Of a stretch of 64,000 nucleotides of DNA, positions 9,703-17,312 are shown in pieces. This stretch comes from Streptomyces hokutonensis. Lineage in GTDB: Bacteria > Actinomycetota > Actinomycetes > Streptomycetales > Streptomycetaceae. The stretch covers positions 1 through 64,000 of the forward strand of contig NZ_BARG01000045.1 of the NCBI RefSeq assembly GCF_000376565.1, given 5' to 3'. How positions within the stretch are numbered: position 1 is the stretch's first letter; each line of letters begins with the position of its first letter. The notes below the pieces were generated by a model. It was not told the origin of the DNA, did no database searches, and was given only the letters and a program-made list of their open reading frames with translations. Made by a program: the position numbers and the translations under genes.

Positions 9703-10365
9703 CTACTTGGCGAACGGCCCGTCCAGCGCCGCCCATTGGAGCAGCATGATGGTCTTGGCGTCGGCGATCTCCCCGGTGCGGATCATCTCCAGGGCGCTGC
9801 GGAAGGGCAGTTCGAGGATCTCGATGTCCTCGCCCTCCTCCTGGAGGCCCCCGCCCTCGTGGGTGCGGGTCGAGGGGCCGTAGGAGGCGGCGTAGAAACC
9901 GATGCGTTCGGTGACCGAGCCGGGGCTCATGTAGACGTCGAAGACGTGCTCCACCTCGCCGACGGTGTGCCCGGTCTCCTCGACCACCTCACGCCGTACG
10001 GCCTCTTCGGGGTGCTCGTCCTCGTCGTCGAGGAGGCCGCCCGGGGTCTCGACGAGCATGCCGTCGGGGTGGCCGTTGACGTACACGGGGAAGCGGAACT
10101 GGCGCGTGAGCAGGACCGTTTCGCGCTCGGCGTCGTAGAGGAGCAGGGTCGCGCCGTTGCCGCGGTCGTGGGTCTCGCGCTCCTGGGTGGTCCAGGTGCC
10201 GTCGGCGTGCCGGAAGTCGAAGGTGGTGGTGCGCTCGACGTACCAGTGGCTGGAGAGCAGTGTCACGTCGCGGACCCTGACCCGGGGGTTGCCGGTCAGG
10301 TCGAGGCCGGTGCGGTCCAGGCCGGTGCGGCCCCGGCGGTCGGGGGTGTCGGCGCCCGCGGTCAT
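9703..10365 (-). CDS. nudK: NudK-like Nudix hydrolase (GDP-mannose/ADP-sugar pyrophosphatase type)
   Basis: Nudix protein of 220 aa. The Nudix box reads GGLLDDEDEHPEEAVRREVV followed by EETG, with one extra residue between the Gly and the first Glu, as in E. coli NudK. The segments after the box (FDVYMSPGSVTERIGF, EDIEILELPF, ALEMIRTGEIADAKTIMLL) also follow NudK closely, so a nucleoside-diphosphate-sugar pyrophosphatase is likely. The ATG at 10365 has no clear ribosome site, and a start a few codons further in is possible. It diverges from the DUF5954 gene. Confidence 0.85.
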   Translation of the reverse strand: MTAGADTPDRRGRTGLDRTGLDLTGNPRVRVRDVTLLSSHWYVERTTTFDFRHADGTWTTQERETHDRGNGATLLLYDAERETVLLTRQFRFPVYVNGHPDGMLVETPGGLLDDEDEHPEEAVRREVVEETGHTVGEVEHVFDVYMSPGSVTERIGFYAASYGPSTRTHEGGGLQEEGEDIEILELPFRSALEMIRTGEIADAKTIMLLQWAALDGPFAK

Positions 10366-10530
10366 CGGATGCCGGCCGGAGAGGAGGAGACGATCGAGTT
10401 GTTCATGCTCGACGTCTATCACCCCGTGGTGTGGAACGTGTGGCCGAAACCGGTGAGCCGCAAGCCCAACCGATGTGCCGGTTGCGTTGATTCGTCGCCT
10501 GCCGTCCCGTCCGCTGGGCATGCTGGGAGC

Positions 10531-11658
10531 ATGTCTGAGCACGGTGATCAGGTTCCCGGATACCGGGTGATCAGGATGGAAGCGCTGCAGGAAGCCCCGG
10601 CGGCCGCCCTCGCGGACGTGGAGGCGTGGCAGGCCCGCGAGGCCTACCCGAACGTCCTGGCCGGCGGCGGCCCGGTGTTCGGAGTGGCCGAGGAGCTGGA
10701 TTCCGGCGGCTGGCAGGTCATCTCCCGGTTCGGCAACATGGCCCCGCAGAGCTCCCGCGACACCCTGGCGATGACCTTCCGCCAACGCGCGCGAGAAGCC
10801 GGCGACGCGGGCGACACCGCGACCCAGCAGGAGTGGCTGCGCGGGGCGGAGCGGCTGGACTGGGAGAAGGTGGACGAGCTCACGGTGCACGGCCGCCGGT
10901 TCCGGGTCGTGCGGGCGGACCAGTTCATCCGGATGGGACCCACCGGACCCGAGCCGCCCCGGCCGTCCGACCCCGACCCGGCGAAGGTCGGGCACGGGCA
11001 TGAACTCCCCAGCCGCACCACGGGGTTCGTGATCGACCCGTTCACCGCGACCGGCATGTCCGAGGGCATCCTGCGGATGGAACTGCTCTCGCTGGTCCGC
11101 GCCCCGGGCACCGCGCCCGCCCCCGTGCGCAAGGACTCGGTGCGCGCCCTGAAGACGCATCCCGGGGGCGTGCTGCTGCCCGCCGAGTTCACCGCGGCGG
11201 AGTACACGGACGGCGGCTGGCAGCCGACGCAGATGACCAACCAGAGCCCGCAGGGGGCGCGGGACACGCTCACCACCTATCTGCGGGTGATGGCGCCGGC
11301 CATGGAGCAGCTCGACGAGGAGACGCGGGCCGAGTACGCGCGGGCGGCCGACCGGATCGACGCCGAGCGCTGCGACGAGATCGTGATCGACGGGTGCCGG
11401 ACGCGGATCGTGCGGGTCGAACGGCTCGTGCGCATCGGCCCCGACGGTCCCGAGGGCCCCCGCCCCTCCGACCACGACCCGGAACTGCCGACCGCAGTCC
11501 AGGAGGAACAGCTGCGCGCGGAGGGTCTGTTCGACGAGAACCGGGTGGTGAGCGAGGAGGAGGCCGAGCAGCAGCGGGTGGCGGACGAGCAGGCGAAGGA
11601 GTTCCTGCGGCTGTTCGAGGAGCAGCGCCGGAAGCGGGAGGCGGCGGAGGGGTCCTGA
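10531..11658 (+). CDS. DUF5954 family protein with internal duplication
   Basis: A 375-aa soluble protein of unknown function found mainly in Streptomyces. It is built from two similar halves (about residues 45-155 and 215-330), each with a GGW motif, a Ser/Ala-Arg-Asp-Thr-Leu helix, a (V)RA/ER(F/V)-RIGP-GPE segment and the ending PRPSD-DP. The C-terminal 50 residues form a charged helix, probably coiled coil. The start is supported by a -10-like CATGCT at 10519-10524, six bases before the ATG, as in leaderless genes; there is no spaced Shine-Dalgarno. I do not assign a function. Confidence 0.8.
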   Translation: MSEHGDQVPGYRVIRMEALQEAPAAALADVEAWQAREAYPNVLAGGGPVFGVAEELDSGGWQVISRFGNMAPQSSRDTLAMTFRQRAREAGDAGDTATQQEWLRGAERLDWEKVDELTVHGRRFRVVRADQFIRMGPTGPEPPRPSDPDPAKVGHGHELPSRTTGFVIDPFTATGMSEGILRMELLSLVRAPGTAPAPVRKDSVRALKTHPGGVLLPAEFTAAEYTDGGWQPTQMTNQSPQGARDTLTTYLRVMAPAMEQLDEETRAEYARAADRIDAERCDEIVIDGCRTRIVRVERLVRIGPDGPEGPRPSDHDPELPTAVQEEQLRAEGLFDENRVVSEEEAEQQRVADEQAKEFLRLFEEQRRKREAAEGS

Positions 11659-11665
11659 ACCGGTC

Positions 11666-11704
11666 GGGGGCCGACCGCGCGGTGCGCGGCCGACCCCCTT
11701 CCTC
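11666..11704 (+). terminator. Hairpin terminator after DUF5954
   Basis: Arms 11666-11680 and 11684-11698 pair at 13 of 15 positions around a 3-base loop and are followed by a T-rich run. It lies between convergent genes and may also stop the leftward DUF305 transcript. Confidence 0.6.
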
Positions 11705-11722
11705 ATTCAGCGGGTGTGGCCG

Positions 11723-12322
11723 TCAGCCCTTGCCGAGCATCTTGTTCATCTGCGTGATCTCGGCGCTCTGCGCCGTGATCACGTCGGCGGCGAGCTCGGT
11801 GGCGGGGCGGTAACTGCCGTCCGCCTTCTCGGTCTTGGCCATCGTCACGGCGCCTTCGTGGTGTTCGACCATCATGTTGAGGAACATGCTGTCGAACATG
11901 GTGCCGGAGGCCTTCTCCAGCTTGCCCATGTCGGCCTCGGTCATCATGCCGGACGCGGAGGACGACATGTCGTGGCCCATGCCGGTCATGTCCTGGGGCA
12001 CCTTCTCGCCCCACGAAGTGAGCCAGCCGGACATGGTCTTGATCTCGGGGTCCTGCGCGCCCTTGATCTTCGTGGCGAGGCTCTTGACCTGGGCCGAGGA
12101 GGCCCGGTCGGCGGCAAGTCCGGCCATCTCCACGGCCTGCCGGTGGTGCTGGATCATCTCCTTGGAGAAGGAGACGTCGGCGGCGTTGTGCCCGCCGGTC
12201 TTGGTCCCGCCGCTTCCCTTGCTGTCGCTGTTGTCGCCACAGGCGGCAAGCGTGAGGGCGGCCACCGAGGCGGTGACGGCGAGAGCGACGGTACGACGGG
12301 CGAACCCGCGTCGTGCGGTCAT
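11723..12322 (-). CDS. DUF305 lipoprotein, His/Met-rich
   Basis: A 199-aa lipoprotein with lipobox Leu-Ala-Ala-Cys near residue 28 and a DUF305 body. The two family signatures are visible, MIQHHRQAVEMA near residue 56 and MVEHHEGAV near residue 151, with many Met residues between them (TGMGHDM, GMMTEADM). His-His and Met motifs suggest surface metal (copper) binding; the exact role of the family is not established. It lies 74 bp downstream of the DUF6153 gene on the same strand, probably in one transcript behind the CsoR-like operator. Confidence 0.85.
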   Translation of the reverse strand: MTARRGFARRTVALAVTASVAALTLAACGDNSDSKGSGGTKTGGHNAADVSFSKEMIQHHRQAVEMAGLAADRASSAQVKSLATKIKGAQDPEIKTMSGWLTSWGEKVPQDMTGMGHDMSSSASGMMTEADMGKLEKASGTMFDSMFLNMMVEHHEGAVTMAKTEKADGSYRPATELAADVITAQSAEITQMNKMLGKG

Positions 12323-12396
12323 GGTGGTACTCCTGGAACTCGAACGGTTGTCTGTGCAGGGCGTGCCGAAGCGCGCGAGTTGGCGCGCGGGCCGCT

Positions 12397-12825
12397 CTAG
12401 ATCCGCAGGAGTTGGAGTTCGGAGAGGGAGGGTGGGGCCCGCCCGCCGTCGGGGCCGCTGCCGGTCAAGGACCCGAGTGCGTCCGGCAGTTGGGCGCAGG
12501 CGGCCACGTCGGGCACCAGCAGCGGAACCACGGCCGGAGTACCGGCGACGGAGGCGGAGGCGCAGGTGGCGTCCGCGTGGGTCATGTGGTGGTCGCAGTC
12601 GCCCGCGTCGTGATCGCAGGGGTCGGGTGTCGACATCTTCTGGCCCATGATCTTCTGGCCCATGGCCGCGGTCACGGCGGTCGCGGCGTGCCCGGGCGCG
12701 GTGTGGGCCAGGGGAACGGGCCCGAGTCCGTGCATGCCCAGGAGGCCCAGAAGCAGGGTGGCCACGAGCATCCCGTAGCGCCGCACCCGAGGGTGCGGCG
12801 CTACGGGATGCTCGGGACGGGCCAT
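12397..12825 (-). CDS. DUF6153 family protein, Cys/His/Met-rich exported protein
   Basis: A 142-aa protein with one N-terminal membrane segment or signal (about residues 18-40) and a metal-ligand-rich middle: KIMGQKMSTPDPCDHDAGDC followed by DHHMTHADATC. The C-terminal part is Pro/Leu-rich. Codons 5-20 coincide with a perfect 24-bp inverted repeat. The ATG 12825 sits six bases from a TATGGT -10 box, so the mRNA is probably leaderless. The CsoR-like operator and the DUF305 partner suggest copper handling; the function is inference. Confidence 0.75.
   Translation of the reverse strand: MARPEHPVAPHPRVRRYGMLVATLLLGLLGMHGLGPVPLAHTAPGHAATAVTAAMGQKIMGQKMSTPDPCDHDAGDCDHHMTHADATCASASVAGTPAVVPLLVPDVAACAQLPDALGSLTGSGPDGGRAPPSLSELQLLRI
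12765..12814. repeat. Perfect 24-bp inverted repeat inside the DUF6153 gene
   Basis: Left arm 12765-12788 and right arm 12791-12814 are exact reverse complements with only a 2-base spacer (GA). The hairpin lies about 11-60 bases into the DUF6153 coding sequence. Because the palindrome is translated on both strands, the opposite strand encodes the same peptide HPVAPHPRVRRYGML. Confidence 0.9.
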
Positions 12826-12826
12826 G

Positions 12827-12859
12827 CGGTCACCATACCCTCCCTGGGTATGGTGACCG
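12827..12859 (-). promoter_or_regulatory. CsoR-like palindrome over the DUF6153 promoter
   Basis: Arms 12827-12840 and 12846-12859 are exact 14-bp reverse complements around a 5-base spacer. The core is CATACCC-TCCCT-GGGTATG, resembling the ATACCC...GGGTAT operators of copper-sensing CsoR repressors. The distal arm contains TATGGT (12837-12832), a -10 box six bases before ATG 12825, so binding would block a leaderless promoter directly. No csoR gene is in the window. Confidence 0.6.
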
Positions 12860-12880
12860 TACAAGGGGGTCTGCCTCCGG

Positions 12881-13528
12881 TCAGTTTCCCACTGCCGGCG
12901 CTTTCGCGCTGCGATAGGTGGAGATGCCCAGCGCGAGCAGCCAATAGCTGAGAATCGCGCCCATGAGAGCGGTGGTGCCCCAGCCGTTCGCCGCGTAGAA
13001 ATTCGCGGGAGAGTTCCCGAAGAACAGGGACGGTACGAAAGCCAGATTGATCCCGGCCAGGACATAGGCCGACCTGCTGGTCCAGCGCGGCAGGAGTTCC
13101 GTGCGGGAGATGATGAATCCCAGCGTGGTCAGAAAGAACGCGAGCATGAGCCGGGAGATCGACCCGTAGAGGATGTAGGTGCCGCTGACGTCGATCGTCG
13201 GGTCGATCGGATGGTCGGCGGCGATGACGGCACCGGCTTCCAGACCGCTGGAGACCAGCGTGACCGTCGTGTAGACCAGCCCCGCGGTGAAGGCCATGGA
13301 ACCGGCCCACTCGTACGCGGGATTCACCCGCTTCACCAGTTCCCGGAAGGCCGTCACGAACACCAGCAGAAACGCCAGCGCGACGATCCCGATCAGCAGC
13401 CGGGAGAGAACATTCGCGTCCGGCGGCGGTCCCGAATAGATGAAGTACAGCGGAACTTCGACGATGAGAAGGGCAGCGGCGGCGATTCCCGCACCGCCCG
13501 CAAGACGCCTGGCCGACATTTCGTTCAT
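12881..13528 (-). CDS. DUF4386 family membrane protein
   Basis: A 215-aa integral membrane protein with about six hydrophobic segments (for example AGIAAAALLIVEVPLYFIY, LIGIVALAFLLVFVTAF and AILSYWLLALGIS). The arrangement matches DUF4386, whose function is unknown. ATG 13528 (MNEMSARRLAGG) follows a GGGGGA stretch; an ATG 39 bp further upstream is also in frame. It stands alone between the DUF6153 operator and a conserved hypothetical gene, on the same strand as both. Confidence 0.8.
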   Translation of the reverse strand: MNEMSARRLAGGAGIAAAALLIVEVPLYFIYSGPPPDANVLSRLLIGIVALAFLLVFVTAFRELVKRVNPAYEWAGSMAFTAGLVYTTVTLVSSGLEAGAVIAADHPIDPTIDVSGTYILYGSISRLMLAFFLTTLGFIISRTELLPRWTSRSAYVLAGINLAFVPSLFFGNSPANFYAANGWGTTALMGAILSYWLLALGISTYRSAKAPAVGN

Positions 13529-13620
13529 GGTGTCCCCCGGGATTTCCGTGTGGTGGATTCGGTACACCTTGAATCCTGCCGTCGACGGCCCACACGGTCC
13601 CTGGGCCTGAGGACCGGATC

Positions 13621-13644
13621 GGGGGTGTTCCTACCGACACCCCC
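13621..13644 (-). terminator. Hairpin after the hypothetical gene at 13680
   Basis: GGGGGTGT (13621-13628) pairs with ACACCCCC (13637-13644) across an 8-base loop, starting 36 bp downstream of the leftward stop codon. It separates that gene from DUF4386. Confidence 0.5.
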
Positions 13645-13679
13645 ACCGGACCGGAAACGCGGTCGGAGGCCGCGTCGGA

Positions 13680-14189
13680 TCACTGTGCGGCCGGCCGGTT
13701 CGCCGCGTCCAGGGACCAGAGCGGAGTGCTGCCGGCGACGCGGCAGGTGAGGAAGTACAGGGGTATCGGCGGCGTGTACGGCTGCCCGGTCTCGGGGGAA
13801 TGGATCAGCCGGGGATGCTCCCGGCCCGGTTTCGGGCGGGTGCTCGTCCAGGAGGGGTCGGCCACCTGAGCGCCGATCGCGTAGCTGATGGACGGCGGCC
13901 AGATGACGCCGATGTGCGAACCGGCCGGCACGATCCACCACCAGCGCCGCGCGTCGGCGAAGATGCAGCCGACGCGCTGCAGCCGGTCCAGGATGCGTTC
14001 CCCGTGTTCCCGGGGCATGCCCACGGCGTCGTAGCCGAGGCTCGCGCGTAACGGCGAGGGGATCACCAGGCGTCCGGAGCGGACGCGGTCATGGGTCGGC
14101 GGCTCGGCGGGATGCGGGGGCTGGGCGAAGCTGTGAGCCGACGGTTCGGAGGGGGACGGGATCGGGTCGCGGCTGCGTGATCGGTACAT
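13680..14189 (-). CDS. Conserved hypothetical actinomycete protein
   Basis: A 169-aa protein I cannot assign. It has a Pro/Ser-rich, probably disordered first third, then a compact central part with the Trp-rich segment RRWWWIVPAGSHIGVIWPPS and a C-terminal region PPIPLYFLTCRVAGSTPLW. No signal peptide or membrane span is seen. ATG 14189 has no convincing ribosome site. It is 58 bp downstream of the stop of the HATPase regulator on the same strand and may share its transcript, so a link to that regulatory cassette is possible. Confidence 0.6.
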   Translation of the reverse strand: MYRSRSRDPIPSPSEPSAHSFAQPPHPAEPPTHDRVRSGRLVIPSPLRASLGYDAVGMPREHGERILDRLQRVGCIFADARRWWWIVPAGSHIGVIWPPSISYAIGAQVADPSWTSTRPKPGREHPRLIHSPETGQPYTPPIPLYFLTCRVAGSTPLWSLDAANRPAAQ

Positions 14190-14247
14190 GTGGGGGACCC
14201 TTCGGCCGGGTGGGGGGATGGGCCGGGCGGGGAGGCGCGGGCGGGTG

Positions 14248-14772
14248 TCAGGGCGGGGCGGGCTTGTCCTCGTCCGTGGTCAGTTCGGCCCAGACGATCC
14301 GCCCGGACCGGTGCGGGACGTCCGTCGTGCCCCAGTCGCTGCTGAGCGCCGTGACCAGCAGGAGACCGCGCCCGCCCTGGTCGTCGGGGCCTGGCCGGCC
14401 GGGTGCCGGGAGCGTGGCGCCGCGGTTCTGGTCCTCGACCTCGATCCGCAGGACTCCGTGCGTGCTCCGCACCTCACAGACGATCCAGTCGCTCGCGGAG
14501 TGCGTGAGCGCGTTGGTGACGAGTTCGGAGGTCACGACGACAGCGTTGTCCCGGACGGCTTCGCGGACGCCCCACGCGATGAGCAGTTCGTCCACGGTTC
14601 TGCGGGCCAGGCCGACCGACGCCGGGGTCGCCGGCAGGCCGAACAGATGGCTGTGGCGCGGGTGTTGGTTCCCGGAGACGAGCCGGCCGGGGCCTTGCGG
14701 CCCAGGGAGTCGGCCAGGACGCCCGCCTCCGGGAGGTCGGTCCAGCGGCTGGGGGACAGAGGGCGGAGCCAT
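14248..14772 (-). CDS. HATPase_c anti-sigma-factor-like ATP-binding regulator
   Basis: A 174-aa RsbW/SpoIIAB-like single-domain ATPase. The N-box is VVTSELVTNALTHS near residues 83-96, the G1 box EVEDQNRG, and the G2 box GGRGLLLVTALSSDWG. The first 45 residues are Pro/Gly-rich. It diverges from an HTH/DUF5753 plus DUF397 pair, the arrangement of whiJ-like loci, where such ATPases act in developmental or antibiotic control, probably as serine kinases or anti-sigma factors. ATG 14772 follows a purine-rich GAAAGG. Confidence 0.85.
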   Translation of the reverse strand: MAPPSVPQPLDRPPGGGRPGRLPGPQGPGRLVSGNQHPRHSHLFGLPATPASVGLARRTVDELLIAWGVREAVRDNAVVVTSELVTNALTHSASDWIVCEVRSTHGVLRIEVEDQNRGATLPAPGRPGPDDQGGRGLLLVTALSSDWGTTDVPHRSGRIVWAELTTDEDKPAPP

Positions 14773-15081
14773 CGCCGTACGCCTTTCGTGCGGTGCCGGT
14801 ATCGCGCCGACCGGCCGCGCACGAGGTGCGGACGGCGACCCTGCCGGGCCAACGCAGGTCACAGCCCTTTCCCCCAACTGGGCTGCGCCGTCCCGCTCTT
14901 CGACGAGCTGTGACGACCTGCTTACTGTGGCACCTGCCAACAACGCATCGCAACCGGCAAGTTGAAAATTGCACGTCGCGAAGTGCATGCTGCTTCCGCC
15001 AGGAAGTGATCGAAAGAGTCTGTGAAGAGCGAAACCCTGCCAGACTGCCGCCCGGAGCTGGAGGCGCAAGGGAGGTAGACC
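14773..15081. other. Divergent intergenic region of the whiJ-like cassette
   Basis: No gene is seen. The AT-richer middle holds TTGAAA (14962-14967), 18 bp from CATGCT (14986-14991), a plausible rightward promoter for the HTH gene. A small dyad TGCAC...GTGCA (14970-14987) lies across its spacer and may be an operator. Confidence 0.4.
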
Positions 15082-15957
15082 GTGACCGCAGAGACCGACT
15101 GGGGCGGCGTCCCCTCCGTCCTGCGCATGATCCTCGGCCGCCAGCTGGAGGAACTGCGGACCCGCGCGGGCCTCACGTACGAGGAGGCGGGCGCGGCCAT
15201 CGGGGTCAGCCACTCCACGATCCGCCGCATGGAGGCCGCCAAGGTGGCCCGGCTGCGCCTGACGGACGCCGAAAAGCTGCTGCAGGTCTACGGGGTGACG
15301 GACCGTCAGGAGATCGACACCTTCCTGAAGTCGGTCCGCGAGGCCAGCAAGCGCGGCTGGTGGCACACGTACCGCGATGTCATGCCGGACTGGTTCGCCG
15401 CGTATCTGAGCCTGGAGCAGGCGGCGCTCCAAGTACGCGCCTACGAGAACGAGTTCGTGCACGGGCTGCTGCAGACCGAGGAGTACGCGCGGGCCCTGCT
15501 CGGCGCGGGCAACCCGCACGCCCCCACCGAGGCCACGGAACGCCGGGTCGCCCTGCGCATGCGCCGCCAGGAACTGCTGACCCGCGAGGCGCCGCCGCGG
15601 GTGTGGGTCGTGATGGACGAGACGGTGCTGCGGTGGCCGGTCGGGGGTGCCGCGGTGATGCGCGCCCAGGTCGACCACTTGATCGAGGTCAACCGTCTGC
15701 CCCATGTGACCCTGCAGATCATGCCGTTCGCCAACGGCCCGCACCCGGCCATGCGGGCCGGGGCGTTCCACCTCTTCCGGTTCCGGGCAGCCGAACTGCC
15801 CGACGTCGTCTATCTCAACGGTCTGGTGGGCGCTGTCTATCTGGACAAGAGCGACGACGTCGTGGTGTATCGCGAGGCCCTGGACCGGCTGGGTGCCCAG
15901 GCGGCGCCCGCCCGCAAGACCGAGGCCCTCCTCGGTGCGATTCGCAAGGAGCTCTGA
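15082..15957 (+). CDS. XRE/DUF5753 helix-turn-helix regulator (whiJ-like)
   Basis: A 291-aa regulator with an N-terminal HTH_31/XRE domain (residues 18-75; recognition helix region SHSTIRRMEAAK) and a C-terminal DUF5753 domain from about residue 95 (GWWHTYRDVMPDWFAAYLSLE) to the end (KTEALLGAIRKEL). Such proteins pair with a small DUF397 protein, here starting one base after its stop. GTG 15082 follows GGGAGG with 6-bp spacing. The paralogue family in Streptomyces (WhiJ and relatives) regulates development and antibiotic production. Confidence 0.92.
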   Translation: MTAETDWGGVPSVLRMILGRQLEELRTRAGLTYEEAGAAIGVSHSTIRRMEAAKVARLRLTDAEKLLQVYGVTDRQEIDTFLKSVREASKRGWWHTYRDVMPDWFAAYLSLEQAALQVRAYENEFVHGLLQTEEYARALLGAGNPHAPTEATERRVALRMRRQELLTREAPPRVWVVMDETVLRWPVGGAAVMRAQVDHLIEVNRLPHVTLQIMPFANGPHPAMRAGAFHLFRFRAAELPDVVYLNGLVGAVYLDKSDDVVVYREALDRLGAQAAPARKTEALLGAIRKEL

Positions 15958-15958
15958 C

Positions 15959-16195
15959 GTGCACCACCCCATACGCAACGGCATACCGTCCCGGAACCTG
16001 GGCGCGCGCGGCTGGACCAAGCCGTGGAGCGACGACGCGGGGGGCGCCTGCGTGGAAGTGAAGAAGCTCGCCGACGGACGCGTCGCCGTACGGCAGTCGA
16101 CCGACCCCGACGGCCCGGCGCTGGTCTTCACCCCCCACGAGATGACGAGCTTCGTCACGGGCGTGAAGGCGGGTGACGCCGACTTCCTTCTGTGA
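15959..16195 (+). CDS. DUF397 protein, partner of the HTH regulator
   Basis: A 78-aa DUF397 protein. The family hallmarks WTKPWSDDAGGACVEV and AVRQSTDPDGPALVFTPHEM are present, and it ends in a short acidic tail. GTG 15959 follows AAGGAG with 7-bp spacing, one base after the upstream TGA, so it is translationally coupled to the HTH gene. The longer open frame upstream lies inside that gene and is a shadow. DUF397 proteins are thought to modulate their HTH partner. Confidence 0.9.
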   Translation: MHHPIRNGIPSRNLGARGWTKPWSDDAGGACVEVKKLADGRVAVRQSTDPDGPALVFTPHEMTSFVTGVKAGDADFLL

Positions 16196-16243
16196 ACCCC
16201 CCTTGTTTTTATTGAGCGTTCATCCCGAACCTTCACCACTCGC

Positions 16244-17074
16244 ATGGGAGACACGGCGTTGCCCGACAACGGATGGCCGGCCGACCGCATCGACACCGAG
16301 CACGCGCACTCCGCGCGGATCTACGACTACATCATGGGCGGGAAGGACTACTACCCCGCCGACAAGGAGGCGGGCGACGCCATGTCCCGGGAGTGGCCCG
16401 CGCTCCCGATCCACATGCGCGCCAACCGGGACTGGATGAACCGGGCCGTGCGCTGGCTCGCCGAGGAGGCGGGCGTACGCCAGTTCCTGGACGTCGGCAC
16501 CGGCATCCCCACCTCGCCGAACCTGCACGAGATCGCCCAGCAGGTGGCTCCCGAGTCACGGGTCGTCTACGTCGACAACGACCCCATCGTCCTCACCCTG
16601 TCCCAGGGTCTGCTCTCCAGCACGGCCGAGGGCAGGACGTCGTACATCGAGGCCGACTTCCGTGAACCGGCCACGATCCTCGACGCGCCGGAGCTGCGCG
16701 AGACCCTGGACCTCTCCCGGCCGGTGGCGCTGACGGTGATCGCCATCGTGCACTTCATGCTCGACGCGGACGACGCGGTGGGCGTCGTACGGCGGCTGCT
16801 GGAGCCCCTCCCCTCGGGCAGCTACCTCGCGATGTCGATCGGCACCGCCGAGTTCGCGCCGCAGGAGGTGGGCCGCGTCGCCCGCGAGTACGCGGCCCGC
16901 GACATGCCCATGCGGCTGCGCACCATCGACGAGGCCCACGAGTTCTTCGAGGGGCTTGAGCTGGTCGAACCCGGCATCGTCCAGGTCCACAAGTGGCACC
17001 CGGACGGCACGGGCGAGCAGAACATACGCGACGAGGACATCGCGATGTACGGGGCGGTCGCGCGCAAGCCGTGA
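16244..17074 (+). CDS. SAM-dependent methyltransferase, DUF574/Methyltransf_19 (copy 1)
   Basis: A 276-aa Rossmann-fold methyltransferase. The family-specific N-terminal motif ARIYDYIMGGKDYYPADKEA lies near residues 23-42, the SAM-binding FLDVGTGIPTSPNLH near 80-94, and VVYVDNDPIVL near 106-116. The product is unknown. It is the first of three paralogues in this window (also 23917-24729 and 38257-39069). It follows the DUF397 gene by 48 bp and ends in front of a strong terminator. Confidence 0.9.
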   Translation: MGDTALPDNGWPADRIDTEHAHSARIYDYIMGGKDYYPADKEAGDAMSREWPALPIHMRANRDWMNRAVRWLAEEAGVRQFLDVGTGIPTSPNLHEIAQQVAPESRVVYVDNDPIVLTLSQGLLSSTAEGRTSYIEADFREPATILDAPELRETLDLSRPVALTVIAIVHFMLDADDAVGVVRRLLEPLPSGSYLAMSIGTAEFAPQEVGRVAREYAARDMPMRLRTIDEAHEFFEGLELVEPGIVQVHKWHPDGTGEQNIRDEDIAMYGAVARKP

Positions 17075-17084
17075 CCGAATGATC

Positions 17085-17120
17085 GAGGGGCGGTTCCGGA
17101 TTCCTCCGGAACCGCCCCTC
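17085..17120. terminator. Bidirectional terminator between methyltransferase and tRNA-Pro
   Basis: A perfect 16-bp stem (17085-17100 and 17105-17120) with a 4-base loop TTCC starts 10 bp after the methyltransferase stop and lies 18 bp beyond the tRNA 3' end. It can serve both convergent transcripts. Confidence 0.85.
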
Positions 17121-17138
17121 ATCTGCGACTCCATAGAG

Positions 17139-17212
<74 letters not shown>

Positions 17213-17312
17213 GTGCGCTTTCCTGCGGTGAACCGCGTGATCGCGCGAACAGCAGCCTACCCCACGCCCGGGGGTGCGCCGAAGCCGGTGCCGGGCGCGG
17301 GACAATCGTCGT

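Noticed and set aside
9526..10530. Upstream extension of the DUF5954 frame
   Set aside because: Antisense to the aldo/keto reductase start and the Nudix gene; the leaderless -10 box supports 10531.
12881..13528. Possible anti-sigma or sensor role for the DUF4386 membrane protein
   Set aside because: No cytosolic signalling domain and no sigma-factor gene nearby.
13211..13750. Rightward open frame opposite DUF4386 and the hypothetical gene
   Set aside because: His/Arg/Asp-rich shadow with no ribosome site.
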